Assembly (NCBI RefSeq): GCF_000497445.1
Contig: NZ_CM002285.1
Coordinates: 6,901,694 to 6,965,693 of the forward strand
Reading direction: 5' to 3'
Source of the DNA: Streptomyces roseochromogenus subsp. oscitans DS 12.976
Lineage (GTDB): Bacteria > Actinomycetota > Actinomycetes > Streptomycetales > Streptomycetaceae
DNA length: 64,000 nucleotides
Below are positions 52,861 through 61,287 of this stretch, piece by piece. The stretch's first letter is position 1, and each line of letters opens with the position of its first letter. Both the position numbers and the translations under genes were made by a program. The notes under the pieces are model-generated. The model was given only the letters and a program-made list of their open reading frames with translations, was not told where the DNA came from and did no database searches.

Positions 52861-54209
52861 GCGGCACGCTCCAGGGCGTCGGCGTAGGTGATGACGCGGG
52901 CACCGCCGTGCGCGGATACATACGCCTGCGCGGTTGCCGGGGCGACGAACGGCAGGAGCTTCTCGCCGTCGGTCACCCAGACCGCCTTGTCGGCGAACCA
53001 GAGGGTGCCGGTGGTGGCGTCGGGCACGTAGGCGGCGCGGATGCCGTCCCGGTGGGCGGCCACGTACGTCAGGAGCTCCGCCGGGGACTTGAAGGCCTTG
53101 GTCTCCTCGGCGCCCTTCGGCCATGCCTCGCTCGCGGCCGCCGGGGGAGTGGCGGCGAGCTGCTTGTCGTACGACGTGCCGAGGGCCTTCTTCACGTACT
53201 GGTCGTCGACGAAGGAGTCCACGTCCACATCACCGGTCAGCTTCGCCGCCTTCAGGACCGACACGTCCTGCTTCAGCGCGGAGACGAGCTGCGGCTTGAC
53301 GGCCGGGTCGAAGGTGGAGATGCCGTGGGCGCCGTTGTAGAGGTAGACGACCTCGGCGGGCAGGCCGGTGGCCTTCGCGACCTTCTCGGCAGCGGCCACG
53401 GGATGGGTGTCGAGGTAGTCGGTGGCCTCGGCCTGGGCCTTCAGGAAGGCCTCCAGCACGGCCGGGCTGTTCCTGGCGAAGTCCTCGCGGGCGGTGACGC
53501 CGTGGAAGGTGGGCAGGTTCAGCTGGGCGCCGTCGTAGAGGGCCTTCGCCTTGTCCTGGTAGGTGAGCAGGCCGGGCCAGGCGACGAACTGCGACAGCGC
53601 GTCCGCGCTGCCCGCGGTCAGGGCCGACGCGCCGACGGCGGGCTGCTGGTTGAGCTTCTCGATGCCGTCGTTCGGGTCGATGCCGGCGCGCTGCAGGGCC
53701 CGTACGAGGGTGCCGTCGGCGGCGGAGCCGACGCTCGTGGAGACCTTCTTGCCCTTGAGGTCCTTCAGGGAGGTGAGCTTGGAGTTGGGCGCGGTGACGA
53801 TGGTGTTGAGGCCGCCGCGGAGGTTGTAGCCGGTGATGGAGACCAGGTGGGTGGGGCGGTTCAGCTGCTTGCCGCGGGCGGCGTTGATGAGCAGCGGGAA
53901 ATCGCCCATCGAGCCGATGTCGACCTTCCCGGCGGTCATCTGGGCCGTGATGGGGGCGCCGGTGGCGTAGTCCTGCCAGTCGACCTTGTAGGTGCGGCCG
54001 TCGTGGAGGGAGTTCAGCTGCTTCTCGAAGTAGCCGAGGGAGCGCAGGAGGGTGCCTGCGGTGACCGTGTTGATGGTCTTGGACTGGTAGCCGACGGTGA
54101 CCGTGACGGTGGAGCCGCCGGCGCCGGCCGCTCCGTTGGCGCCGCAGGCGGTGAGCGGCGCGAGGAGCAGGGCAGCGGCGGCGGCTGCGGCAAGTGCTGT
54201 GTGTTTCAT
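52857..54209 (-). CDS. ABC transporter substrate-binding lipoprotein (SsuA/TauA-like, long)
   Basis: The 450-residue protein has a lipoprotein signal (L-L-L-A-P-L-T-A-C-G-A) and a type II periplasmic-binding fold of the SsuA kind (M-T-A-G-K-V-D-I-G-S-M-G-D-F-P, L-K-D-L-K-G-K-K-V-S-T-S-V-G). It is about 100 residues longer than usual SsuA proteins, with an extra C-terminal domain (from about residue 330, V-D-S-F-V-D-D-Q-Y-V). It follows the ferredoxin gene after 14 nt. Confidence 0.92.
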   Translation of the reverse strand: MKHTALAAAAAAALLLAPLTACGANGAAGAGGSTVTVTVGYQSKTINTVTAGTLLRSLGYFEKQLNSLHDGRTYKVDWQDYATGAPITAQMTAGKVDIGSMGDFPLLINAARGKQLNRPTHLVSITGYNLRGGLNTIVTAPNSKLTSLKDLKGKKVSTSVGSAADGTLVRALQRAGIDPNDGIEKLNQQPAVGASALTAGSADALSQFVAWPGLLTYQDKAKALYDGAQLNLPTFHGVTAREDFARNSPAVLEAFLKAQAEATDYLDTHPVAAAEKVAKATGLPAEVVYLYNGAHGISTFDPAVKPQLVSALKQDVSVLKAAKLTGDVDVDSFVDDQYVKKALGTSYDKQLAATPPAAASEAWPKGAEETKAFKSPAELLTYVAAHRDGIRAAYVPDATTGTLWFADKAVWVTDGEKLLPFVAPATAQAYVSAHGGARVITYADALERAA

Positions 54210-54223
54210 GGGAGTTCGGCCTT

Positions 54224-54451
54224 TCACCGGAGCAGGTAGGGAATGTTCACCATCACGGCTCCGGTGGGACAGCGGGCCGCGCACGGGCCGCAGTACCAGC
54301 ACTCGTCGACATGCATGTACGCCTTGCCGCTGCTTTCGTCGATGGCGAGGGAGTCCAGCGGGCACATGTCCACGCAGAGCGTGCAGCCGTCGATGCACTT
54401 CGACTCGTCGATGGTCACGGGCACGTCGGCCCGCTGAGGCGCCAAGGGCAT
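54224..54451 (-). CDS. Dicluster 4Fe-4S ferredoxin, AprB-like
   Basis: The 75-residue protein has two cluster motifs, C-I-D-G-C-T-L-C-V-D-M-C-P (residues about 19-31) and C-W-Y-C-G-P-C-A-A-R-C-P (about 52-63). It would carry electrons to or from the flavoprotein at the other end of the operon, as AprB does for AprA. Its position as first gene of the ABC operon is unusual. Confidence 0.93.
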   Translation of the reverse strand: MPLAPQRADVPVTIDESKCIDGCTLCVDMCPLDSLAIDESSGKAYMHVDECWYCGPCAARCPTGAVMVNIPYLLR

Positions 54452-54484
54452 GGCTGTCTCCAGGAATGTGCGCGAGCGGGGTGT

Positions 54485-55273
54485 TTACAGGGACCGGTGC
54501 AGCAGACCGCTCATCGAGATGCGGTCGCCGCGGAAGCGGATGAATTCCAGGTCGACGGGTCGCCCGTCGGCGAGGTACGTGAGACGTTCCAGCATCAGGA
54601 CGGCCGCACCGCGCGGTGCCTGCAGTACGGCGGCGGAGTGGGCGTCGGCGTTCACCGCCTCAAGGCTGATCTCGGCGTGACCGAGATGCCGGCCGGTGAG
54701 TGTCTCCAGGAGCCGGAAGATGTCCGTGTTCTCCAGGTCCTCACTGAGCAGGGCGGTGCCGATGTCGAGGGGGATGTACGTGAGGTCGAGGGACAGGGGT
54801 AGGCCGTTCAGCCGGCGCAGACGTTCGATGTAGAGGACGTCGGTGCCGGGTGGGACGTGCAGGCGGTCGGCCACCGGGGACGGGGCGGGAGCGGGGCCCA
54901 CGGTGCGGACCTCGTTGGTGACATGGCCGTGTTCACGCAGGGTTTCTGCGAGGCCCATCAGGCGGTCGAGTCCGTGGGGGTACTTCTGGGCCACGACGAC
55001 CGTGCCGACGCCGGGGAGGCGTTCGACGAGGCCCTCGGCGCGCAGCAGGTCGAGGGCTTGACGAACGGTGTTGCGGGAGGCGCTGTAGTCCGTGGCGAGG
55101 GTCGTCTCGTGAGGAAGCGCGCCGTCCGGGAACCCCCCGGCCAGGAGCTGGTGGCGGAGCAGGTCGGCGAGCTGGCGAGCCCGGTCCGCACGCAGCCGCC
55201 GCCGCGCACGGTGGGCCGCGACGGTGGTCGCGCCCTGGCCGGCGTGGTCTCGGATGCGATCGGCGGGTGACAT
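54485..55273 (-). CDS. GntR-family (HutC-type) transcriptional regulator
   Basis: The 262-residue regulator has an N-terminal winged helix (L-A-D-L-L-R-H-Q-L-L-A-G-G-F, then S-R-N-T-V-R-Q-A-L-D-L-L-R-A-E-G-L-V) and a C-terminal UTRA ligand-binding domain (about residues 95-260; V-L-Y-I-E-R-L-R-R-L-N-G-L-P). An ATG at 55285 would add four residues. It is transcribed in the same direction as the ferredoxin/importer/flavoprotein operon, 33 nt upstream, and probably represses it. Confidence 0.92.
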   Translation of the reverse strand: MSPADRIRDHAGQGATTVAAHRARRRLRADRARQLADLLRHQLLAGGFPDGALPHETTLATDYSASRNTVRQALDLLRAEGLVERLPGVGTVVVAQKYPHGLDRLMGLAETLREHGHVTNEVRTVGPAPAPSPVADRLHVPPGTDVLYIERLRRLNGLPLSLDLTYIPLDIGTALLSEDLENTDIFRLLETLTGRHLGHAEISLEAVNADAHSAAVLQAPRGAAVLMLERLTYLADGRPVDLEFIRFRGDRISMSGLLHRSL

Positions 55274-55284
55274 GTTTCGGACCA

Positions 55285-55299
55285 TACCTATCTGGTAGG
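55285..55299 (-). promoter_or_regulatory. Candidate GntR operator
   Basis: TACC-N5-GGTA and CCTA-N5-TAGG overlap in TACCTATCTGGTAGG, directly upstream of the regulator start. It fits autoregulation. Confidence 0.4.
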
Positions 55300-55602
55300 G
55301 AAAGCGGTGTTGCTGGAGTGTTGCGCCACCTGACACATGACCAGATGCCCGCCTGAACTGGGGTTTCGTCGGACAGACAGGGAGATCTGCCAGCGCCGGG
55401 CCCACGGTCCATGAGAGCAGACGAGGCGCTCAGCGCGAGATTTCGCAAAGCTGACTACGCGCCTGAACGCGGGCAGGACCTGCCTCCTCCGCACACGACA
55501 ACACCGGCCCGCGTGCGGCGATGTGCTTATGCGGGGCCGGTGCCGTGTGCGCGTGGCTGAGGGGGTAGGGCGCGCACTCCGTGTCGATCGGGATCCGTTC
55601 GC

Positions 55603-55826
55603 TCAGCGGGTCACGAGCAGGCCGCAGCTGCGCAGCACCCACCGCTCCAGCGGGCTGAAGATCAGCAGGTCGATGGCGATGCCGACGAGCAGGATCAGGA
55701 AGATGGCCAGGAACACCTGCGACATGCTGGAGTTGTTGCGCCCGTTCTCCAGCAACTGGCCCAGACCGACGCCCAGATCGGGCGAGGACTCCCGAGTGCA
55801 CCATCCGGCCGATGCCGATGCCGTAA
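55603..55826 (-). pseudogene. C-terminal remnant of an ABC permease gene
   Basis: The frame reads N-N-S-S-M-S-Q-V-F-L-A-I-F-L-I-L-L-V-G-I-A-I-D-L-L, then E-R-W-V-L-R and a stop at 55603-55605. This is the last helix and tail of an SsuC/TauC-like permease. Upstream, after a one-base shift near 55790, Y-G-I-G-I-G-R-M-V-H-S-G continues the family pattern, then similarity ends. It shows that another importer of this type once stood here. Confidence 0.65.
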
Positions 55827-55859
55827 CGGCAGTAGCCTGCGGTGAAGGGAGGCCTGTTA

Positions 55860-55988
55860 TGCCCGGGTGGATCGATCCCCGGTACCCCGACCTGGTTGCG
55901 GCGTGGAAGCGTGCGCAGCAGCCGGACTCACGTGACCCGGAGCGGGTCGCCCCGCTCCTCTCGTGGGGCGGCCGTCATGCTGAGGCGG
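55860..55988 (+). pseudogene. N-terminal gene fragment of unknown family
   Basis: An ATG at 55860 with GGAGG upstream starts a frame with good codon bias for about 40 residues (P-G-W-I-D-P-R-Y-P-D-L-V-A-A-W-K-R-A-Q-Q). The bias ends where the convergent MFS gene begins. I do not recognise the family. Confidence 0.35.
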
Positions 55989-57611
55989 TCACCGATTCGT
56001 TGCCTTTAGGGGCGCGGTGGAGATCTCTTCCAGGGACCGTGCACGGGTGTCCACTCCCGACAGGGTGACCGCGACGGTGGCGAGGGTGAGCGGCACCGCG
56101 CCGAGCAGCGCGGTGGTACGGAGAGACGGCGGAGCCACGGCCGCCGCGACCACAGCGATCATCAGCACGCCGCCGACCTTGGTGACCGCGGCCGTGAGTC
56201 CGGAAGCCTGCGAGCGAACCGCCGTCGGATACACCTCCGCCGTATAGGCACCGAGGACGGCGACGGCCGAGCCGGCCGACCAGATGGGGACGGCGAGCAG
56301 CAGGTGCAGCGGCAGTGGGTGCACGGCGATCCGGTCGCCCACCGTTGCCAGTGCCGCCATGGCGGCCGCGGTGCAGGCGCCCAGGAGGACGAGTGTGCCC
56401 TTGCTGCTCCACCGTCCGTACAGCCAGGCGATCGCGAGGTTGAAGGGCAGTCCCTGCAGAGCCGCGTCCCGCAGGGTGGAGTCCGCGGTCAGTTCGGTGA
56501 AGCCCAGGCGCTGCAGGTCGGTTGGGATCCACAACTGGAAGCCGTAGGTCACCAGGCCGATCCCGAGGGCGAGTACCACCAGGGGCAGGCCGACTCTGGT
56601 GTAGGGCGCCCGTAGGAGCTTCAGACAGCCGTCGCGGGGCGCGGCCGCGGGGACGTTCGCGAGAGAGGGCGGGGCGGAGGCCAACCGGGCGCCGTAGCGT
56701 GCCAGCACGGCCTCGGCGTCGGCGCGCCGCCCGCAGGCCGCGAGAAAGCGCGCGGACTCCGGGATCCAGCGGTTGAGCAGCAGCAGGACGACGCCCGTGG
56801 GCAGTCCGAGCAGCCACAGCACACGCCAGCCGAAGTGCGGCACGAGCAGTGAGGCCGCCCAGCTGGTCAGCACATAGCCGCCGGCGGTTCCGACGCCGCC
56901 GATGAGGACGACGATCCAGCCGCGCTGCCGGGTCGGCACGGTCTCCGTCAGCAGGGTGAAGGTGAGCGGGAGCATGCCGCCCGCGCTCGTCCCCATCAGG
57001 AAGCACATGAGGATGTTCATCCAGAACATCGGCATGGCTCCGCAGACGGACGTCGCGAGAAAGACGACACTGGCCAGCAGGATGGCGGGGCGGCGGCCGA
57101 TGCGGTCGCCGAATCTGCCCCACAGGAAGGAGCCGATGACGGTTCCGCCGATTCCGGAGAGCGGCAGCAGCGCGACGGGCAGGCCGCCGTGCGGATGGAC
57201 CGCCGAACGCAACCCGTATTCCTTGGCCACTCCCGGTACGACGAAACTCAGCGTCATGGGCTTCATGACGTCGACGGCCACGGCGAGCGTCATCACCACC
57301 GCCAGCGCCCAGTGTGCTCGTGTCAGCGGTACGTCGTCGGTGAAAGTCACCCGGAGTGGTTCCTGCCCGTCGTCGCCGGCCGTCCGGCGGGGGCCGACGA
57401 TTCCGTAGGCGCACGCCGCCACCCCGGCCAGGATCAGCGTCATGCTGATCACCATGAGCGGGCTCGAGTCGCTGCCCGCCATGGAGGCCGGATGCCTCGG
57501 CGGGTGGGCGAGGTGCCCGTACATCGGCAGATGGCCCAGCGTGCCCGCGAGGCACAGGAGGGCGCCGCACCAGAACCAGCCCGGCCGAGCGAAGCCGACG
57601 CGATGTCCCAT
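55989..57611 (-). CDS. MFS transporter of the metabolite/sugar porter type
   Basis: The 540-residue transporter has 12 helices with an extra pair at the N-terminus (about residues 10-32 and 50-70). The true MFS core begins near 95. It carries G-D-R-I-G-R-R-P (motif A), R-G-W-I-V-V-L-I-G-G-V-G-T-A-G-G, P-E-S-A-R-F-L (sugar-porter PESPR-like) and Y-P-T-A-V-R-S-Q-A-S-G. The substrate is unclear. It is 115 bp from the tatA-like gene, in the same direction. It might export a product of the adjacent enediyne cluster, but that is only position. Confidence 0.9.
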   Translation of the reverse strand: MGHRVGFARPGWFWCGALLCLAGTLGHLPMYGHLAHPPRHPASMAGSDSSPLMVISMTLILAGVAACAYGIVGPRRTAGDDGQEPLRVTFTDDVPLTRAHWALAVVMTLAVAVDVMKPMTLSFVVPGVAKEYGLRSAVHPHGGLPVALLPLSGIGGTVIGSFLWGRFGDRIGRRPAILLASVVFLATSVCGAMPMFWMNILMCFLMGTSAGGMLPLTFTLLTETVPTRQRGWIVVLIGGVGTAGGYVLTSWAASLLVPHFGWRVLWLLGLPTGVVLLLLNRWIPESARFLAACGRRADAEAVLARYGARLASAPPSLANVPAAAPRDGCLKLLRAPYTRVGLPLVVLALGIGLVTYGFQLWIPTDLQRLGFTELTADSTLRDAALQGLPFNLAIAWLYGRWSSKGTLVLLGACTAAAMAALATVGDRIAVHPLPLHLLLAVPIWSAGSAVAVLGAYTAEVYPTAVRSQASGLTAAVTKVGGVLMIAVVAAAVAPPSLRTTALLGAVPLTLATVAVTLSGVDTRARSLEEISTAPLKATNR

Positions 57612-57726
57612 GGATCCCCACCTCTCGGAACCGGTGCCGGGAACACTGTGACAAGGTGGCTACCACACGTCAACGTCCGGATACTTTGTGCGATTGCCCT
57701 GCGTGAGTGACCCTCCGGGGCGCGTG

Positions 57727-58008
57727 TCAGTCGTGGAGCGCCTCTCGCCCCTTCCCGGCGGGCTCCGCGACGACGATGTGCGGCTGCGGGGATTCCCCCG
57801 CCTTCGTGAGCGCGGGTGGCTCGGCCGGCCTGGATGAAGCGGACGACGCCTCCCGCTCCGCCTCTTCGCGGCCGGCTCGGGTCTCGGCCTTGAGGATGCG
57901 CAACGACTTTCCGAGCGAGCGCGCGGTGTCCGGGAGCCGCTTCGCTCCGAACAGAACCATGACGACCAGGGCGATAATAATGATTTCGAGCAGACGGTTT
58001 TCCAGCAT
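57727..58008 (-). CDS. tatA: TatA/TatE-like twin-arginine translocase subunit
   Basis: The 93-residue protein has one N-terminal membrane helix ([11 protein letters not shown]), the hinge F-G-A-K-R-L-P-D and an amphipathic helix ([13 protein letters not shown]), followed by a long charged tail. The ATG at 58008 follows GAAGG and is preferred over one 11 codons upstream. It is a solitary gene, so it probably supplements the main tat genes. It diverges from the enediyne operon. Confidence 0.92.
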   Translation of the reverse strand: MLENRLLEIIIIALVVMVLFGAKRLPDTARSLGKSLRILKAETRAGREEAEREASSASSRPAEPPALTKAGESPQPHIVVAEPAGKGREALHD

Positions 58009-58190
58009 CGCGACCTTCTTCGGCTGGTGCGGACTCATCATTCTTGCGTGGTGACGGAATGGCTATTGTCACCTTTTCCGGAGTTCTACCCGTTTGATCG
58101 GAGGCCGTCGGGTGCGGTTCACCTGTTGGATGCAGGACCGGCCAGGTGCACTCTTTTAGCGGATCAAGACGGCGCCAAGTTGCCCCGAGG

Positions 58191-58206
58191 CTATTAATCG
58201 CAATAG
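58191..58206 (+). promoter_or_regulatory. Inverted repeat before the enediyne operon
   Basis: CTATT and AATAG arms flank 6 bases, 26 bp before the unbL start, in an A/T-rich stretch of the 223-bp divergent gap. It could be an operator for a pathway regulator; symmetry is the only evidence. Confidence 0.3.
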
Positions 58207-58231
58207 ATGACGTGCTGGAGGGGAAATAATA

Positions 58232-59356
58232 GTGCCGTTCTTGGTTCCAGATGCAGGAAAGTCGGCAGCCACCTGCGGTGGTCTGCGTTCCCGTGCTGCC
58301 CGGTTGCTGCGGCAGGACATGCGGCAGGTTGATTTCGGAGCGCGTCGATTCAGGCTTCGCTCAGGTCCGTCCCGGCAGCGGTTGGAGGATTCCGGAAGAG
58401 CCTTTCTCGAGGGCTTCAACCACTCGGTGGGTGCGCACAATACGGACGCGCTCGGCGCGGCACTCGACGGTGTCCCCGAAGAACTCCGAGGGTTTGCCTT
58501 CGAGGGCGCGGGCATGGGCTGCGCGCTGCTCGATCTGCTCACCCTGTCCCGGGGGCGCAGACTGCGGGAATTTCTTGAGGGACCGGGTGTCGACTATCCG
58601 CATCTGATCCATGTAGGTGTCGGCTGGGCCTTCGGCAAACTGCGCCTGCGCCCCTGGCGCGGACTCCGCGCCGGTGACCCCTTGCTGCACTGGCTCGCCT
58701 GGGACGGATTCGGTTTCTACCAGGGGTTCTTCGACTCGGACCGGGTCGTGGCGGGGCAGCGGTTGGAGCGGGGCCTCGACCTGTGGCAGCGTGCCGTGCG
58801 AGACCAGGGGCTCGGGCGGTGCCTGTGGTTCCACGAATGCGCGGACCCCGAGGCGCTGGGCCTGCGGGTGGCCGAGTTCCCCTCGTGGCGGCGGGCGGAT
58901 CTGTGGAGCGGTATCGGCCTCGCGGCCGTGTACGCAGGGGGTGCGGACCAGGACGAACTGCGCGCGCTGGTCGAGGCGGCGGGCGACTACCGGGCCCACC
59001 TGGCTCAGGGTGCCGCCTTCGCCGCTGCGGCCCGGCTGCGCGCCCGTACCCCCCTGCCCGAGCACTGCGACCGTGGGGTCCTGGCCCTCGCCGGGGTGCC
59101 GGCGCAGACCGCGGCCGACTGGACCGACACCGCACGTGCCGAGCTGGGCCCCGACCCCCGTACGGGACAGCACTACGGGGAGTGGCGGGCCGGGATCAGA
59201 CGGCTGTGGGCGGCCCATCACGGTCCCGGTCCGACCGATGCCCCCACGCAGCGCCCTGCCCAGGACGCCCGGACCACCGAGGCCGCCGTGTCCGCGCCCC
59301 GCTCCTGGGCCGTCGAGCCCGCCGAGTCCGCGACTCGCTCTCGGAGGAGCCGATGA
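58232..59356 (+). CDS. unbL: DUF1702 family enediyne cassette protein UnbL
   Basis: The 374-residue protein matches DUF1702, found in enediyne clusters as UnbL: F-G-A-R-R-F at the start, R-A-F-L-E-G-F-N-H-S-V, E-G-A-G-M-G-C-A-L-L-D, W-L-A-W-D-G-F-G-F-Y-Q-G-F-F, D-Q-G-L-G-R-C-L-W-F. Its chemistry is unknown, but it belongs to the conserved set that accompanies every enediyne polyketide synthase. Start GTG at 58232 with GGAGGGG upstream. The C-terminal 40 residues are low complexity. It overlaps unbV by 4 nt. Confidence 0.93.
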   Translation: MPFLVPDAGKSAATCGGLRSRAARLLRQDMRQVDFGARRFRLRSGPSRQRLEDSGRAFLEGFNHSVGAHNTDALGAALDGVPEELRGFAFEGAGMGCALLDLLTLSRGRRLREFLEGPGVDYPHLIHVGVGWAFGKLRLRPWRGLRAGDPLLHWLAWDGFGFYQGFFDSDRVVAGQRLERGLDLWQRAVRDQGLGRCLWFHECADPEALGLRVAEFPSWRRADLWSGIGLAAVYAGGADQDELRALVEAAGDYRAHLAQGAAFAAAARLRARTPLPEHCDRGVLALAGVPAQTAADWTDTARAELGPDPRTGQHYGEWRAGIRRLWAAHHGPGPTDAPTQRPAQDARTTEAAVSAPRSWAVEPAESATRSRRSR

Positions 59357-61287
59357 ACTCGCTCGTCTGTCATGTGAGAGCGCATGCCGCCAAGGCTGTG
59401 GCGGTGTGCTGCTGTCTCACGGCCTTCTCCCTGGCCCAGCCGGACGCGGTGTCCGCGGACAGCCGGGCGGAGGCGGCCGCGCCCTTCCACTTCACGGCAC
59501 ACCCGCTGAACGCACCCGACCGGCCGGGCGAGCGCCGGGTGCGCCCGGTGGCGCCGGCGTTCCACCACATCCGGTCGTGGATCTCCTCGGTCGGAGCCGG
59601 CGCCGGGCTGTTCGCCGTGGACGGCGGGACGGTCGCTCACGACGTATGCCTGGTCGACCCGCGCACGGACACCGTCACCGTCGAGCCGGCGCCCGGCACC
59701 GGGAAGCGGTACCGCCCCTTCACCCTTGCGGCGAAGGGCCTGTACATGCCGTCGTACGCGGCCCCGATGGGCTGCATGCCGGCCGACCTGAACCAGGACG
59801 GCCGGCAGGACCTGGTGGTCTACTACTGGGGCCGCTCGCCCGTGCTCTTCCTGCGCCGCCCCGGTACCGCTCCCTCCCGGGCCGCCTTCGTGCCGCGGGA
59901 ACTGGTCCCCGGCCACCCGGTGTGGAACACCAACGCGATGACCCTGGGCGACTTCGAGGGCAACGGGCACCTCGACCTCGTCGTAGGCAACTACTTCAAG
60001 GACGGGGCCCGGGTACTGGACCCCACCGCCAGGCAGTCCGAACTCCAGATGCCGTCGTCGATGTCCCACGCGCTGAACGGCGGCACACTGCGCTACTTCC
60101 GCTTCACCGGCGGCCGTTCGGGCCGGAAGCCCGAGGCCCGCTTCACCGAGGTCCAGGGCGCTTTCGGGCCGAAGCCCCCGACCGGCTGGACGCTGGCTCT
60201 CGGCGCCCAGGACCTGGACGGCGACGGACTGCCGGACCTCTACCAGGCGAACGACTTCGGCCGAGGCCGGCTGCTGATCAACGAGTCCAGGCCCGGCGTC
60301 CCCAAGTTCCGTCTGGCCACGGGAACCCGCCACTTCACCACCCCGAAGTCCAAGCAGCTGGGCAACGGCTCGTTCAAGGGCATGGGCGTCGCCTTCGCCG
60401 ACCTGGACCGCAGCGGAACCCAGTCCATCCTGGTGGGCAACATCACCGAGCCCTACGCGCTCCTGGAGAGCAACTTCGTCTTCCGGCCCACGGTGCCCCG
60501 CGACCGGCTGGGCGCCCTGCTCCACCGCGGCGAGGCTCCCTACGACGACCACAGCGAGGGCATGGGGCTGTCCCGCTCCGGCTGGACGTGGGACCTCGTC
60601 GCGGCCGACTTCGACAACTCGGGCTATCCCCAGGTGATGCACGCCACCGGATTCCTGGCGGGCAGGACCGATCGCTGGGCGCAGCTGCAGGAGGCGGCGA
60701 TGTCCAACGACCTGATCCTGCAGCACCCCGATCTCTGGCCCAACGTCGAACCGGGGGACGATCTATCCGGCCACGACCCGAACACCTTCTTCGTCCGGAC
60801 TCCCCAGGGCCGCTATGTGAACCTCGCCAGGGAAGCCGGGGTCGCGTCCACCGCGGTCACCCGGGGATTCGCCGTCGGTGACGTCACCGGTGACGGACGG
60901 CTCGACTTCGTCGCGGCCAATCAGTGGGGACAGTCGGTGTTCTACCGGAACCAGTCCAAGGCGGCCCCCTTCCTAGGGCTGCACCTGCGGCTGCCCACCG
61001 GCTCACGGCACGCCACCACCCCGGCCATCGGCGCCGTCGCCCGGCTGCACCTGCCCGACGGGAAGGTGACCGAGCAACAGCTCTACCCCGCCAACGGGCA
61101 CGGCGGAGTCGCCGCTCCGGATCTCCACTTCGGCCTGGGCGGAGAGAATCCGGCCCGCCCGATGCGCGTGGACCTCTCCTGGCGAGACCTCCACGGAGTA
61201 CGGCACGAGCGCACCGCAACCCTCCCACCGGGCTGGCACACCCTCGTGCTGGCAGCCGACGGAACCATCGCGGAGGTTCCCGCATGA
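59353..61287 (+). CDS. unbV: CRTAC1/ASPIC-UnbV family enediyne cassette protein
   Basis: The 644-residue protein has a signal peptide (hydrophobic V-A-V-C-C-C-L-T-A-F-S-L-A), then repeated FG-GAP-like calcium-binding loops (D-L-N-Q-D-G-R-Q-D-L, D-L-D-G-D-G-L-P-D-L, D-V-T-G-D-G-R-L-D-F) that make a beta-propeller, and a C-terminal ASPIC/UnbV domain (about 555-644). It is expected outside the membrane or in association with it. It overlaps both neighbours by 4 nt. Its role in enediyne formation is not settled. Confidence 0.94.
   Translation: MNSLVCHVRAHAAKAVAVCCCLTAFSLAQPDAVSADSRAEAAAPFHFTAHPLNAPDRPGERRVRPVAPAFHHIRSWISSVGAGAGLFAVDGGTVAHDVCLVDPRTDTVTVEPAPGTGKRYRPFTLAAKGLYMPSYAAPMGCMPADLNQDGRQDLVVYYWGRSPVLFLRRPGTAPSRAAFVPRELVPGHPVWNTNAMTLGDFEGNGHLDLVVGNYFKDGARVLDPTARQSELQMPSSMSHALNGGTLRYFRFTGGRSGRKPEARFTEVQGAFGPKPPTGWTLALGAQDLDGDGLPDLYQANDFGRGRLLINESRPGVPKFRLATGTRHFTTPKSKQLGNGSFKGMGVAFADLDRSGTQSILVGNITEPYALLESNFVFRPTVPRDRLGALLHRGEAPYDDHSEGMGLSRSGWTWDLVAADFDNSGYPQVMHATGFLAGRTDRWAQLQEAAMSNDLILQHPDLWPNVEPGDDLSGHDPNTFFVRTPQGRYVNLAREAGVASTAVTRGFAVGDVTGDGRLDFVAANQWGQSVFYRNQSKAAPFLGLHLRLPTGSRHATTPAIGAVARLHLPDGKVTEQQLYPANGHGGVAAPDLHFGLGGENPARPMRVDLSWRDLHGVRHERTATLPPGWHTLVLAADGTIAEVPA

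Noticed and set aside
49273..52887. 1204-codon plus-strand open frame opposite the flavoprotein operon
   Set aside because: It is the antisense shadow of three strongly supported genes and has no domain.
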